A stretch of 64,000 nucleotides of DNA from positions 3,734,800 through 3,798,799 of the forward strand of contig CP126122.1 in NCBI GenBank assembly GCA_030123565.1. The letters are read 5' to 3'. A model generated the notes under the pieces. It worked only from the letters and a program-made list of their open reading frames with translations, did no database searches and had not been told where the DNA came from. Shown here piece by piece: positions 1-8,646 of this stretch. This DNA is from Nitrospira sp. (lineage in GTDB: Bacteria > Nitrospirota > Nitrospiria > Nitrospirales > Nitrospiraceae). The translations under genes and the position numbers were made by a program. Each line of letters begins with the position of its first letter. Position 1 is the first letter of the stretch.

Positions 1-577
1 GGACCAGCGCGAGAATGGCTGCCAGCGGTAGTAAGATGTACAGGGTGCTGCGGGTCAGATCGACCCAGAAATTGCCGATGGTCGCAGCCGTTCGAGCCGT
101 TAACCCGCGGATGAGCGCGACCAGCATGGCCATGCCTGTCGCGGCAGAGACGAAGTTCTGGACCGTCAGGCCGAGCATTTGCGTGAGATAACTGAGCGTC
201 GACTCTCCGGCATAGGCCTGCCAGTTCGTATTGGTGATGAAGCTCGAGGCGGTGTTGAACGCCAGGTCGGGCGCCACCGCCCCGAAAGCCGACGGGTTGA
301 GCGGCAGAAATCCCTGCAGTCGCTGCAACGCATAGAGTGCGACCAACCCCGTGACATTGAAGAACAACATGGCCACGGCATAGGTCTTCCAATTCATGTC
401 CTCGGTTGCACGCACGCCGCAGACACGATAGATCAGGCGTTCGAAGGGTCCCATTACCCGATCCATTCCGCAGGCCTGGCCCCTGTAGACACGTGCCATG
501 TACCAACCCAGCGGCTTGACCAACGCCACCAGGACGAAAAAGAAGAGTCCGATTTGAGCCAACCCGTTGATCGTCAT
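1..577 (-). CDS. kdpA: Potassium-transporting ATPase subunit A, N-terminal part (runs off left edge)
   Basis: This is the K+-binding and translocating membrane subunit of the KdpFABC P-type ATPase. The reverse strand reads open from an ATG at 577 to the window edge, about 192 codons of a protein usually near 560-600 residues. The N terminus is hydrophobic, and the Thr-Asn-Thr-Asn-Trp-Gln-Ala-Tyr stretch matches the first selectivity-filter region typical of KdpA. Its ATG overlaps the stop of the preceding kdpF by one base (TAATG), so the two are translationally coupled. The rest of the operon (kdpB, kdpC) is expected to the left. Confidence 0.93.
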   Translation of the reverse strand, partial: MTINGLAQIGLFFFVLVALVKPLGWYMARVYRGQACGMDRVMGPFERLIYRVCGVRATEDMNWKTYAVAMLFFNVTGLVALYALQRLQGFLPLNPSAFGAVAPDLAFNTASSFITNTNWQAYAGESTLSYLTQMLGLTVQNFVSAATGMAMLVALIRGLTARTAATIGNFWVDLTRSTLYILLPLAAILALV

Positions 578-666
578 TAGAACCACTCCGCTTTCAGCAG
601 CGCGATCATGAGGTACACCAACAACCCCAGTGACAACACTGCACCGAGCACGTACATCGCATTCAT
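577..666 (-). CDS. kdpF: KdpF, small stabilising subunit of the Kdp ATPase
   Basis: A 29-residue ORF encodes a single membrane helix and ends in Lys-Ala-Glu-Trp-Phe, resembling the basic-aromatic tail typical of KdpF. KdpF stabilises the KdpFABC complex in the inner membrane. The stop overlaps the kdpA start by one base. Size, position and hydropathy all fit the family. Confidence 0.85.
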   Translation of the reverse strand: MNAMYVLGAVLSLGLLVYLMIALLKAEWF

Positions 667-678
667 GACCACACCCCC

Positions 679-759
679 TTAGAGTCGGTCCAACGCAGAG
701 ATGAGCCAGCCAGACAGCAGAAAAAATATGGCGGCGATCGTCAGATAGATGAGATCCAT
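679..759 (-). CDS. 26-residue membrane peptide at the head of the kdp operon
   Basis: A tiny reverse-strand ORF lies 12 bases upstream of kdpF. It encodes a mostly hydrophobic peptide starting Met-Asp-Leu-Ile-Tyr and ending Leu-Asp-Arg-Leu, consistent with one transmembrane helix. A GGAGCACTCAC-type ribosome-binding region precedes the ATG. Similar short ORFs are known immediately before kdpF in other genomes, but no function is established. It could be a leader peptide or an extra small subunit. Confidence 0.6.
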   Translation of the reverse strand: MDLIYLTIAAIFFLLSGWLISALDRL

Positions 760-895
760 GTGAGTGCTCCTTGCCGGGACATAGAATTTAGCGTGGCGCG
801 CTTCGCCCGAAACACATATCCGAGCGGTCGCCAACCGTCCCACATCTCTTCACGCTCCTTCCCTTTCACTCCATGCTCAAGGTAACGCGTAGAAA

Positions 896-914
896 GTAAA
901 AACGGTGTAAAAAC
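896..914 (-). promoter_or_regulatory. Candidate KdpE/OmpR-family box upstream of the kdp operon
   Basis: The plus strand has two perfect copies of GTAAAAAC (896-903 and 907-914) spaced exactly 11 bp apart. This arrangement is typical of direct-repeat sites for OmpR/PhoB/KdpE-type response regulators, and the reverse complement is T-rich like known KdpE sites. It lies about 137 bp upstream of the first kdp small ORF. Binding is inferred; no kdpDE genes are visible in the window. Confidence 0.45.
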
Positions 915-920
915 TGCTGC

Positions 921-2141
921 CTACGGCGAATCCAGCGTCCAGATCAGGCCAAAGATCAGCATGTGCTGTGCCGGCGTCAGGCCGATGACGCCGGGCGCTA
1001 TCTCGTTGCCCTTGAAAAATCCTCCGCCCGCTCCTGTGGACTCGTCGTACCGATATTCCAGACGCATGATCATGTTGGTCCATTTGTAGGGCACCTTGTA
1101 CTCGGTGGTCGTCGTGACCGCCTTGACCAACTGTTCCGCACCGGTCATGAGGCCGTTCCGATCCCAGTAAAACTCCGGCCTCAACGCTACAGCCCAAGGT
1201 CCACCGATATGCCACCGCACGGGAAAGGCCGCCCCCATGTAAAACTGACGGGGGTTGCCCGGAGCCGTGGCATTCTTCTGCGTGCCGATTTGATAGTCAC
1301 CTGCGATGGTCACGTCGTCGTTGACCTTCCATTCCACGATGGAGTCCGAGAAGGACCGCCAGAACTCCAGTGAGGTGTTCGATTGATCGGGGCCGTAATA
1401 GACCGTTTCTTTAAAGGTCCATGAGCCGCTGGGTTTATACGCGACCTGCGCGCCGTAACTCGGAAGATTGTTCGAGTTTTGCAGATGGAAATACTCATTG
1501 ACCACGAACACCGTCCCGGTCCATTGATCGTTAAACGGATAGACTGCATTGGCCCCGAACATCAGATAGGGAGAGTAGTCGGCGATCCAGGCGCGCGTGT
1601 AGTTGGCATTGTCCTTAGCATAGAGTGATTCGTACCCGATCAAGCTGTTGAACAATCCCGCTTGAACAGTCAGGCCGTTCCCGACCGGGGCGAGATAGGA
1701 CACATTCGCACGACCGAAATGCCGCAAGGCATCGGAACCCTGGACGTGCGGCGAATTGGTCCCAAACCCAAACGCGAGGGCGTCCTGTCCGCCATGGACG
1801 AGCAACTCCGCTCCCCATCGTGATTGCTCCGTCGGATCCTTTCGGCCATAGATGCCCGCCATGTTCAGATCCAATTCATTGACGCGCGGCGTTGTGCCAC
1901 GGTTCCGAAACAGATGGTTCTCGGGAAAGTTGAAATTCAACGAGTATCCCAGGTCCACAAATCCGCCATAGTGCCAGTCCGACTGCTGAGTCTTCTCCTG
2001 CTCTGGCGGTTCAGAAGATGCACTCGGTTGCGACGGAACGCCATCAGAAGGCCCGATGAGATCTTGACCAAGCACCGGAGTCGTCGTCATCCCCACCGCG
2101 AGTAACACTACCCTACTGATCCACCACACTCTCGACGTCAT
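921..2141 (-). CDS. Outer-membrane beta-barrel porin (BBP2/OmpL-like)
   Basis: A 406-residue protein with a signal peptide (about residues 1-26, ending ...Val-Leu-Gly-Gln), a short Ser/Pro/Glu-rich linker, then alternating aromatic and polar beta-strand sequence ending in an outer-membrane-type C terminus. The Gly-Gly-Phe-Val-Asp-Leu-Gly-Tyr opening strand and the overall pattern fit the putative beta-barrel porin-2 family. The substrate is unknown. It lies between the kdp operon and a small membrane gene, all on the same strand, and may share regulation with kdp through the two A-rich direct-repeat boxes. Confidence 0.8.
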   Translation of the reverse strand: MTSRVWWISRVVLLAVGMTTTPVLGQDLIGPSDGVPSQPSASSEPPEQEKTQQSDWHYGGFVDLGYSLNFNFPENHLFRNRGTTPRVNELDLNMAGIYGRKDPTEQSRWGAELLVHGGQDALAFGFGTNSPHVQGSDALRHFGRANVSYLAPVGNGLTVQAGLFNSLIGYESLYAKDNANYTRAWIADYSPYLMFGANAVYPFNDQWTGTVFVVNEYFHLQNSNNLPSYGAQVAYKPSGSWTFKETVYYGPDQSNTSLEFWRSFSDSIVEWKVNDDVTIAGDYQIGTQKNATAPGNPRQFYMGAAFPVRWHIGGPWAVALRPEFYWDRNGLMTGAEQLVKAVTTTTEYKVPYKWTNMIMRLEYRYDESTGAGGGFFKGNEIAPGVIGLTPAQHMLIFGLIWTLDSP

Positions 2142-2183
2142 GATTGCTGCCCTTCCTTCCCTTCCTCTTCACCTTCGTCTGCG

Positions 2184-2345
2184 TTACGCGGTCTTGGACC
2201 TGCAATGCGCCGGCACCACGACCGGCTGATTCGCCTCTCGCGGACTCTTCCTATTGGTTCGGTGATCCGCCTGCATGATTGCGATGACCAGCATCCACAG
2301 CAACCCGGCCATCCCCAACAGCAGGCCCAGTACAACCAACGTCAT
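2184..2345 (-). CDS. Small single-pass membrane protein upstream of the porin
   Basis: The 53-residue product has one strong N-terminal transmembrane helix (residues 2-24) and a basic soluble tail. The start at 2345 was chosen because AAGGAG sits six bases upstream; a longer in-frame start at 2384 has no such site. It ends 42 bases before the porin start and is probably co-transcribed with it. No family was recognised. Confidence 0.55.
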   Translation of the reverse strand: MTLVVLGLLLGMAGLLWMLVIAIMQADHRTNRKSPREANQPVVVPAHCRSKTA

Positions 2346-2465
2346 CAATGACTCCTTCGCTCTTCTGTTGCCGTATGTACGCAATCCTAATGATGAGCGT
2401 TACTTCGTATGGTGGAAGCGTACCAAGCACGACGTCAGAACGGCGTTAAACCGGGCCGGTCGCGC

Positions 2466-2486
2466 GTTAAGACGGTATAAAAATTG
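2466..2486 (-). promoter_or_regulatory. Second candidate KdpE-like box, upstream of the small membrane gene/porin
   Basis: GTTAAGAC-GGT-ATAAAAATTG on the plus strand aligns with the box at 896-914, with the same 11-bp repeat period and the same GGT spacer. A further GTTAAACC half site sits at 2445-2452. It lies about 120 bp upstream of the gene starting at 2345. Shared control with kdp is an inference from sequence similarity only. Confidence 0.35.
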
Positions 2487-2593
2487 ACGGCCGGAGATCG
2501 GAAGAAAACGAGGGAATCGCACGCCGGTAAGCAAGTCGCCCCAGGGATGACTAATAGATGCAGGAAAGCATCGTATAAAGGCGCTTAGACCAA

Positions 2594-2710
2594 TCAGGGA
2601 ATAGAGGGAGTTTTCTTCGTGAGACGGCGCAGGTCGGACTTTTGATCGGCGAGCGGCTGGCCACTGAAGGTGCCTCCAGCTGCAAGGGGTACCACAATGG
2701 GGATCTCCAT
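2594..2710 (-). pseudogene. Possible DUF1566-type C-terminal remnant
   Basis: A 38-codon reverse-strand reading frame contains Thr-Phe-Ser-Gly-Gln-Pro-Leu-Ala-Asp-Gln-Lys-Ser followed by Leu-Arg-Arg-Leu. This resembles the end of the DUF1566 proteins at 12625 and 4501 (Phe-Phe-Ser-Gly-Gln-Ala-Val-Thr-Asp-Gln-Lys-Ser). The upstream part does not match. It is probably a decayed fragment; a short real gene cannot be excluded. The rest of 2346-2766 shows no other gene. Confidence 0.3.
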
Positions 2711-2766
2711 CTTGCTTTTCAGCTCCCTCCCGCCTAGCTTAGTGAGCACTTCCCACGTTAAGACCT

Positions 2767-4209
2767 ATGTCAGAGTCAACTTCTCCTCAGGACGATAAGT
2801 TAGTCCGACACTTCAGGCAGATTCTGCTCTGGCCCCTTCAGCTCATGCCCATCCTGGAAGGCACGCACATTCAAAAGCATTGGGAACATTTGGAAACGCC
2901 CGGCGTCGATAATCCCTGGCGCGAAGTGTTGGATGAGTTCACGGGAGACCCCGCCTTATTTCAAGAGCGGCACTACAGCGAGTTCGTCACATTTCTGCCG
3001 TACGTTCAGCGCTTTCTCTACGGCGAAGGAACGGGTCACAGCCCTGACATCGTTCACGCGTCGTCCTTCCGCGTATTTCGTCGCAGCGATGTCGCCCGAA
3101 TGCGGCTCACCTATCCGGAACCGCTCGCCGCACCGGTTACCTTTGATGTGGCGCACGCGGATCTGTATTTTTTCTACGACATCGATGTGGTGATCCTCAC
3201 GGTCGAGATCTACGCCGATGATGTGCCTCTTGCACGGGCACAAGACACGCTTTTTCGTTTCGGCCGAGGCTATCCGACCTATTGGGAACCGGAAGGGCGA
3301 GGCGGCCACTGCCCGAAGTATGTGGAATGGCTATCAGCTGAGGGCACGGTCCTGGCGGTGTCCGACTATGAGAACCGGGAGAAATATCTTTCGTTCGTCT
3401 GCCGGCACCGGGTTCAGTGCTTCGCCTCGCATTGGGAATGGCTATTAGAGCCGCTGGTGCTTCACCACTCAAACAAAAAAGGCTTGATTCGCTACCGGCA
3501 GCTCGAATCCCACCTCTTGCCGCAGATGGCGTATGTGGTGGTGGACGATCCTGGGGCGCTCACCCGGGCTGAGTTTATCCGCCTTGGGCTGGCTACCTCG
3601 CCCGGCACTCCTGATTCTTTGCCCTATTCGGAGCGCCATCTGGAAGATTTCGAAGAGCGTTATTGTTACGACCGCTACTGGAACGGGCAGGATCGAGAGC
3701 GGCCAGAAACCCGGTTCATGTGCAATGGCCGCACATTCACCATGGTAAGTGACCGCAGTCCCCGCGTATTCGTCGATCGTAAAACGGACCTCGAGCAATT
3801 CCGGCATGAATACTTTCTGCTGTTCCTCATTCCCCATTTTCACCGGGCGGCATTGCTCATGTTGGAAGACCGTCTGGTCGATGCGATGAACCGGCTGGAT
3901 ATCAGCAAGCCGGAATCCGTGCGTCAGTTCAGACGAGTCATTCGCCAGACACTCGGCGTCTTCCTTCGGTTCACCCAACGCTATTGGTTCCATGAAGTCT
4001 CAGACCACACACAAGCCAAGGAACTATTTCGCATGATCAGCGAACACCTGGGCACAGCCAGGCTGTATGCCGAGGTGAGAACTGCCATCGAGGACATGAA
4101 TCAGTATCTTGACAGCGATACGCTGCGCCGGCAGGGGGAGACGATGGTACGCCTGACCGTGGTGACTACGTTCGGATTAATCGGAGTGACGACGATGAGT
4201 TTTCTGTGA
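2767..4209 (+). CDS. CorA-like membrane protein, N-terminal part ending at in-frame TGA
   Basis: A 480-residue soluble-looking protein rich in aromatic and charged residues. Its end resembles the CorA-family stalk and first membrane helix (about residues 455-480: Arg-Leu-Thr-Val-Val-Thr-Thr-Phe-Gly-Leu-Ile-Gly...). The stop TGA is followed directly and in the same frame by ATG-AAC, so one base change (GGA to TGA) would give Gly-Met-Asn, the CorA pore signature, followed by the second membrane helix. The family assignment rests on this C-terminal layout; the large N-terminal domain was not recognised. It may be a recent nonsense allele, readthrough, or a sequence error. Confidence 0.7.
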   Translation: MSESTSPQDDKLVRHFRQILLWPLQLMPILEGTHIQKHWEHLETPGVDNPWREVLDEFTGDPALFQERHYSEFVTFLPYVQRFLYGEGTGHSPDIVHASSFRVFRRSDVARMRLTYPEPLAAPVTFDVAHADLYFFYDIDVVILTVEIYADDVPLARAQDTLFRFGRGYPTYWEPEGRGGHCPKYVEWLSAEGTVLAVSDYENREKYLSFVCRHRVQCFASHWEWLLEPLVLHHSNKKGLIRYRQLESHLLPQMAYVVVDDPGALTRAEFIRLGLATSPGTPDSLPYSERHLEDFEERYCYDRYWNGQDRERPETRFMCNGRTFTMVSDRSPRVFVDRKTDLEQFRHEYFLLFLIPHFHRAALLMLEDRLVDAMNRLDISKPESVRQFRRVIRQTLGVFLRFTQRYWFHEVSDHTQAKELFRMISEHLGTARLYAEVRTAIEDMNQYLDSDTLRRQGETMVRLTVVTTFGLIGVTTMSFL

Positions 4210-4437
4210 ATGAACCTCCTTGCTGCGGCTGAAAGCCCCATCCTGACGAAGGTTGTGTACTTCCTGCTCGTCTTTATTCCAAGCACGGCCATCACCCTTT
4301 ACACGGTGCTGAAGTCCAGGCGTCTCGCGGATTTCCTGGAGATATTGGCCGACGAGCGGCGGTCGTCAAGAGGCAAACTCGCGGCGTTTGTGAACATCTG
4401 GAAAACTGAACGCGGCCAGGATACAAGACCACATTAA
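4210..4437 (+). CDS. C-terminal part of the CorA-like protein after the TGA
   Basis: The 75-codon continuation is in the same frame as the preceding gene. It starts Met-Asn-Leu-Leu, the last two residues of a GMN motif, then carries one transmembrane helix (about residues 12-30) and a charged cytoplasmic tail. A second pore helix and short tail are the expected end of a CorA-like protein. Termination-reinitiation at TGAATG could produce it as a separate chain, but no independent ribosome-binding site is seen. Confidence 0.55.
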   Translation: MNLLAAAESPILTKVVYFLLVFIPSTAITLYTVLKSRRLADFLEILADERRSSRGKLAAFVNIWKTERGQDTRPH

Positions 4438-4500
4438 GCATCGCAGTCCACGGGGCATCAGTAGTTCATGCATAGCGACGTCCTGCCTGTCAGGCTTGCA

Positions 4501-4750
4501 TTACCGCAGCGACTTCTTCGTTGGCACTAATACGCACCACATTCGGCGCGTGCCAGATTTTTGATCGGTGACGGCTTGACCGGAGAAGAAACTCAGCTGC
4601 CAGGCCACGATGTCGTCGGTGGGATGGGCCGTGGCCGTCCAATAGATGCCGGATTTGATATTCCGAAACGGATGCCCCGCCGGAAGCGACGGATCCTGTT
4701 GCTCGGCATCGATTAAGATCATAACCTTGTCAATACTGGTGCGGCGCTCC
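4501..4750 (-). pseudogene. Truncated copy of the DUF1566-type gene
   Basis: The reverse strand encodes Ser-Ile-Asp-Lys-Val...Asp-Ala-Glu-Gln-Gln-Asp-Pro-Ser-Leu-Pro and continues nearly identically to the second half of the intact gene at 12625-13098, including the Ile-Tyr-Trp-Thr-Ala-Thr core and Asp-Gln-Lys-Ser-Gly-Thr-Arg-Arg. The signal peptide and first half are missing. The nucleotide match starts near 4750 and ends with a different C-terminal tail. No further gene is visible in 4438-4880. Confidence 0.75.
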
Positions 4751-4880
4751 TTCCGCTCAATTCGTCACTTCGCATAACTGATCACCTATCGCGGCATGAT
4801 CTCCTTCAGGTTTCTCCGATTCGACCATCGGAGAGCTCTTCTCGATTGAACGTCTGATGAGAGAAACTGACCCTAAACCG

Positions 4881-5402
4881 TTACTTATCTGATGCAGGGC
4901 GATCCTTTCGAAGCTCATCCAGAACCGAGAGGATTTCCGCCGGGCGCGGAGGACAGCCGGGGATACGGACATCGACGGGAATGTGCCGTTCCACCGGCCC
5001 GGTCACCGCATAACTTCCCTTGAACATGCCGCAGTGAATGGCACAGTCTCCCAAGGCGATGACGACCTTCGGGTCTGGCGTCGCCTTGTACACATCCTTC
5101 AGCGCCCGTTCCATGTTCACGGTCACAGGGCCGGTAACGACCAGGGCGTCGGCATGGCGTGGTGACGCCGCGATGTGGACTCCAAATCGCTCCACGTCAT
5201 AGACGGGATTGGCCAGCGCATTCATTTCCATCTCACAGGCGTTGCAGGAACCGGTGTCCACCTCGCGGATGGTCAGCGAGCGCCTGAAGGGCCTGGCCTT
5301 TTCGATGGCCTCACGGCTGACCGGCTCGTGGGCCGCACTGCCGTCGGGATGACGCCCCGTGACGACGCCGGTCTTGAGGCTTTTCTTGATGATGCGAAAC
5401 AT
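4881..5402 (-). CDS. Hydrogenase-4-type small subunit (HyfI/HycG/NuoB-like)
   Basis: A 173-residue iron-sulfur subunit of the NuoB/HycG family. Cys53-x-x-Cys56, Gly-Asp-Cys120 and Gly-Cys150-Pro-Pro-Arg-Pro supply the four ligands expected for the proximal [4Fe-4S] cluster (N2 in complex I). It is the last gene of the minus-strand operon, 77 bp after the large subunit. With the large subunit it should form the soluble module on the membrane arm encoded upstream. The conserved cluster implies electron transfer is retained even though the large subunit lacks Ni ligands. Confidence 0.88.
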   Translation of the reverse strand: MFRIIKKSLKTGVVTGRHPDGSAAHEPVSREAIEKARPFRRSLTIREVDTGSCNACEMEMNALANPVYDVERFGVHIAASPRHADALVVTGPVTVNMERALKDVYKATPDPKVVIALGDCAIHCGMFKGSYAVTGPVERHIPVDVRIPGCPPRPAEILSVLDELRKDRPASDK

Positions 5403-5479
5403 GCGACCTCCTCGACTGTCAGCCTTCAGCGATCAGTTCTCAGCTCGAAGCTGAGGGCTGACGGGTCATGGCTTGTCCC

Positions 5480-7072
5480 TCACAAATCGTTCCCCGCATA
5501 GGACAGGTTGAAGCTCTTATTGATCAACGGGAAATCCGGCACGATATTGCCGAGCGCCGCCCATTGAATCGCCGGCCAATTGACGAAAGACGGGTCGCGC
5601 ACTTTGCACCGATGAATTCGTCCCAGCTCTCCTGCCATGACCACATAAAGAATCTCGCCTCGCCAGCCTTCGACGGCCGAGATCGCCCATTCGCCAGACA
5701 CCGGCTCCCGCCTCGGCCGGACGGTCAACGGCCCCTGCGGCAGACGCCGGCGGATCTCACGAACCAGGCGGATCGACTCATGCACCTCATCCAATCGCAC
5801 CCGCATCCTGGCACGAACGTCGCCATACCGATAAAGAGCCACCTTCGGTTGAAGTTCGTCGTAGGCGGCGAAGGGTCGATCGCGCCGAATATCCCTGTCC
5901 ATGCCGGATGCACGGCCGACGATTCCCACCACCGCATGGTCCCAGGCAATACGTTCCGTGAGGACCCCCGTGTTCTCCAGCCGTTCCGTGAGAGAGGCAT
6001 TCGCAAACAGAATCTTCTCGATCGCGGCAAAGTCCCCCTCGATGGCGTCCAACTCCGTCACCACCTGAGCGGCCTGCGCGTCGGTCACGTCGACGGCGAC
6101 TCCTCCAACGCAATTGACGCCGCGGAGAAAGCGCGAACCGGCCAGGCGATCATTGAGCTGCATGAGTCGCTCTTTCATCCGCCCGCAGTGGGCATGGGCG
6201 AGGACATAGGCTGTATCGTTGCAGATGGCCCCGACATCGCCGATGTGGTTGTGCAACCGCTCGAGTTCAAGAAAGAGACTGCGCAGGTAGCGGGCACGCT
6301 GCGGCACTTCCATTCCAAGCAATGTCTCGACCGCCTGACAATAGGCCAGACTGTGGCCGACGGTCGTATCGCCGGAGACTCGTTCGGACAACGGTACCGC
6401 CGCCGTCAGCTGCTGTTGCTCGAACAATTTTTCAACCCCTCGATGTTTCCAGAAATGACGCAGTTCGAGTTGCATGATCGGCTCACCGGCGACCGAGAAC
6501 CGGAAATGGCCCGGCTCGATGATGCCCGCATGGATCGGACCGACGGGAACCTCGAAGACACCCTCGCCTTGAATCTTCCGGAACGCGTACTGCCCTTGGA
6601 CCCGTTCCAACACCCTGTTCCAGGGAAAGTCCTTCTTGAGCGGATGGGTGCCTTTCGGCCAATGCTCATGGCGGACAAGCCGCCGCATGTCCGGATGCCC
6701 GACGGGAATCAGGCCGAACAGGTCGCGGACCTCGCGTTCGTACCATTTCGCCGCATGGAGGGCCGGCGTGATCGACGAAAATTCCCGTTCACCGCCCGGA
6801 AGATCCGTGGCGAGCAACAGCCAGTCTTTGCACTCCGCCAGGGTGAAGAGATAGCAGAGTTCGTCGCGCGCCTCGCGAGGGCGATGATCGACCGCCCAGA
6901 GCAGTGAGAGCGACCCGCGCAGACCGGGATGCGTATGGATGAAATGGGCGACTGTCGGCACGTCTCGCTTATCCAGCCTCAGCATCGGGATGCCGTGCAG
7001 GGAGCCCACCTCGGTGATGGCTTGCGCGAAGGCCGCCCTCAGTTGCTCGACCGCCTGACGTACATCGCCCAC
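5480..7072 (-). CDS. Hydrogenase-4-type large subunit without NiFe ligands (HyfG/HycE-like, NuoC+NuoD fusion)
   Basis: A 530-residue protein. The N-terminal NuoC-like domain carries Trp-Tyr-Glu-Arg-Glu-Val-Arg-Asp-Leu-Phe-Gly at 110-120. The rest is NuoD/HycE-like. The first Ni-binding CxxC position of group 4 hydrogenases reads Glu-Arg-Val-Ser-Gly-Asp-Thr-Thr at 230-237, and the C-terminal DPCxxC position reads Asp-Pro-Ser-Phe-Val-Asn-Trp at 493-499. All four Ni cysteines are therefore absent. This is the defining feature of the Ehr complexes described as intermediate between complex I and group 4 hydrogenases. It sits 4 bp after the HyfF-like gene. Confidence 0.88.
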   Translation of the reverse strand: MGDVRQAVEQLRAAFAQAITEVGSLHGIPMLRLDKRDVPTVAHFIHTHPGLRGSLSLLWAVDHRPREARDELCYLFTLAECKDWLLLATDLPGGEREFSSITPALHAAKWYEREVRDLFGLIPVGHPDMRRLVRHEHWPKGTHPLKKDFPWNRVLERVQGQYAFRKIQGEGVFEVPVGPIHAGIIEPGHFRFSVAGEPIMQLELRHFWKHRGVEKLFEQQQLTAAVPLSERVSGDTTVGHSLAYCQAVETLLGMEVPQRARYLRSLFLELERLHNHIGDVGAICNDTAYVLAHAHCGRMKERLMQLNDRLAGSRFLRGVNCVGGVAVDVTDAQAAQVVTELDAIEGDFAAIEKILFANASLTERLENTGVLTERIAWDHAVVGIVGRASGMDRDIRRDRPFAAYDELQPKVALYRYGDVRARMRVRLDEVHESIRLVREIRRRLPQGPLTVRPRREPVSGEWAISAVEGWRGEILYVVMAGELGRIHRCKVRDPSFVNWPAIQWAALGNIVPDFPLINKSFNLSYAGNDL

Positions 7073-7076
7073 CGGT

Positions 7077-8609
7077 TCACCTCACCACTATAACGTTGAC
7101 GGCCCTGGTCAGCAGGGTCCGGATCGGCTCAGGAAGCATGAATCCCAATCCGATCAGGGCCCCGACAATTACCATCACCGGCACATGGCCGACCGTCCAG
7201 GGTTCGCCCTGTAGGCTGCCTGGCGGTGGAGCGCCCCAAACCATCGTGCCGATGCGATACATGAACCCTCCGAACAGGACGACGCCGAACAACAGAAACA
7301 ACGCCACGATGCCGAGGCTCCGCATCTCGTCGGAGATCGACAGCGTCACGAATCGTCCGACCTGCACCGTATCGGACGCGAAGTCCTGCGCAGCCACCGC
7401 CGACACAACCAGCAACTCGCTGACGAAGGGCGAGAACGGCGGCAGGCCGGCCAGCGCGCATCCGGCCACCAGAATCGCCGCGGCAGTAATCGGCTGCGAT
7501 CGCGCCAGCCCCCGCACGCCGTCGATTTCCAACGTGTCGAAGCGCCGGTGAATATTGCCGGCGACGAAAAATGCCAGCGCCTTGGCCAAGGCGTGGTTGA
7601 GCAAGTGGAAGAGCCCGCCGAACGTGCCGACAAATCCGCCGACCCCGAAGCCGATCATGGCCAATCCCATATGTTCGATGCTCGAATAGGCGAAGAGCCG
7701 TTTGTAGTTGTGCTGGATGAGCACGAACAGGGCCGCCACGACAAACGAGAGGAGCCCGAACGTGATGAGCAAGTTGCCGCTGAACGTGGGGGAAAGCGCC
7801 TGGTCCACAAGGACCTTGCTGCGCAGCAGGGTATAGACCGCCACGGTCTCCAACACCCCGGCCAACATCGCTGCAATCGGCGCGGGCGCCTCCGCATAGG
7901 CGTCCGGCAACCAGGTATGCATGGGAACCAGGCCCACCTTCGTGCCGTACCCGACGAGGACGAAAATAAACGCCAGCTTGAGCACATTGGGATCCAACTG
8001 ATTCGCCACAGCGGTCAACGCCGTGATGTTGAGCGCCGCACTCACATCACTCAGGACTCGCACGGAGGAGTAGTAGGTCAGGACGACACCGAACAGGGCG
8101 AGGGCGATGCCCACTGAACAGAGAATCAAATATTTCCAGCCCGCCTCCAGGGATTCGCGCTTCCGGAAGAAGGCGATCAAGAACGTCGTCGCCAGCGTCG
8201 TGCCCTCCAACGCCACCCACTGCACACCCAGGCTGTTCGCCATCGTCGCCCCCACCATCGCGAAGAGGAACATGTGGAAGAGGAAAAAGAAGAGGCTCAG
8301 GCGTTTCGGCGCGATGATTCCGCGAGCGACCTGGTCGTCCATGTAGGACCACATGTAAAGTGAGCAGGACAATCCGATGGCGGTGATGATGGCCAGAATA
8401 AAATCCGACAGCGCGTCCACATAGACCAAGGTTCCCAGCGTCGTGACCGACCCGTCCGCCAACACCAGCCCGGTCAGGGCCGTCTCGGCGACGGCCAGCG
8501 CCAGCATGGTCGAAAAATTCACGACATGCAGCAGGCGCGCACGATGGATCACCAGGCTGAGCAGCCCGGCGACCACCGGCCCGGCCAACAACACGATCAC
8601 CGGCCACAT
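7077..8609 (-). CDS. Proton-translocating antiporter-like subunit (HyfF/NuoN-like)
   Basis: A 510-residue polytopic membrane protein of the NuoL/M/N (Mrp antiporter-like) family. It contains the Ser-Ser-Ile-Glu-His-Met-Gly-Leu motif and the Leu-Leu-Asn-His-Ala-Leu-Ala-Lys-Ala-Leu helix, whose Lys and His residues line the predicted ion channel. It forms part of the membrane arm of the hydrogenase-related complex. The genes on either side are 4 bp downstream and 37 bp upstream, so co-transcription is very likely. Confidence 0.88.
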   Translation of the reverse strand: MWPVIVLLAGPVVAGLLSLVIHRARLLHVVNFSTMLALAVAETALTGLVLADGSVTTLGTLVYVDALSDFILAIITAIGLSCSLYMWSYMDDQVARGIIAPKRLSLFFFLFHMFLFAMVGATMANSLGVQWVALEGTTLATTFLIAFFRKRESLEAGWKYLILCSVGIALALFGVVLTYYSSVRVLSDVSAALNITALTAVANQLDPNVLKLAFIFVLVGYGTKVGLVPMHTWLPDAYAEAPAPIAAMLAGVLETVAVYTLLRSKVLVDQALSPTFSGNLLITFGLLSFVVAALFVLIQHNYKRLFAYSSIEHMGLAMIGFGVGGFVGTFGGLFHLLNHALAKALAFFVAGNIHRRFDTLEIDGVRGLARSQPITAAAILVAGCALAGLPPFSPFVSELLVVSAVAAQDFASDTVQVGRFVTLSISDEMRSLGIVALFLLFGVVLFGGFMYRIGTMVWGAPPPGSLQGEPWTVGHVPVMVIVGALIGLGFMLPEPIRTLLTRAVNVIVVR

Positions 8610-8646
8610 GTATCAACCACTCCCGGCAGCTTGGCCATGAATCCTC

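Noticed and set aside
4207..4209. TGA as a selenocysteine codon
   Set aside because: The expected residue is Gly of a GMN motif, not Cys, and no selenocysteine machinery or stem-loop next to the codon was seen.
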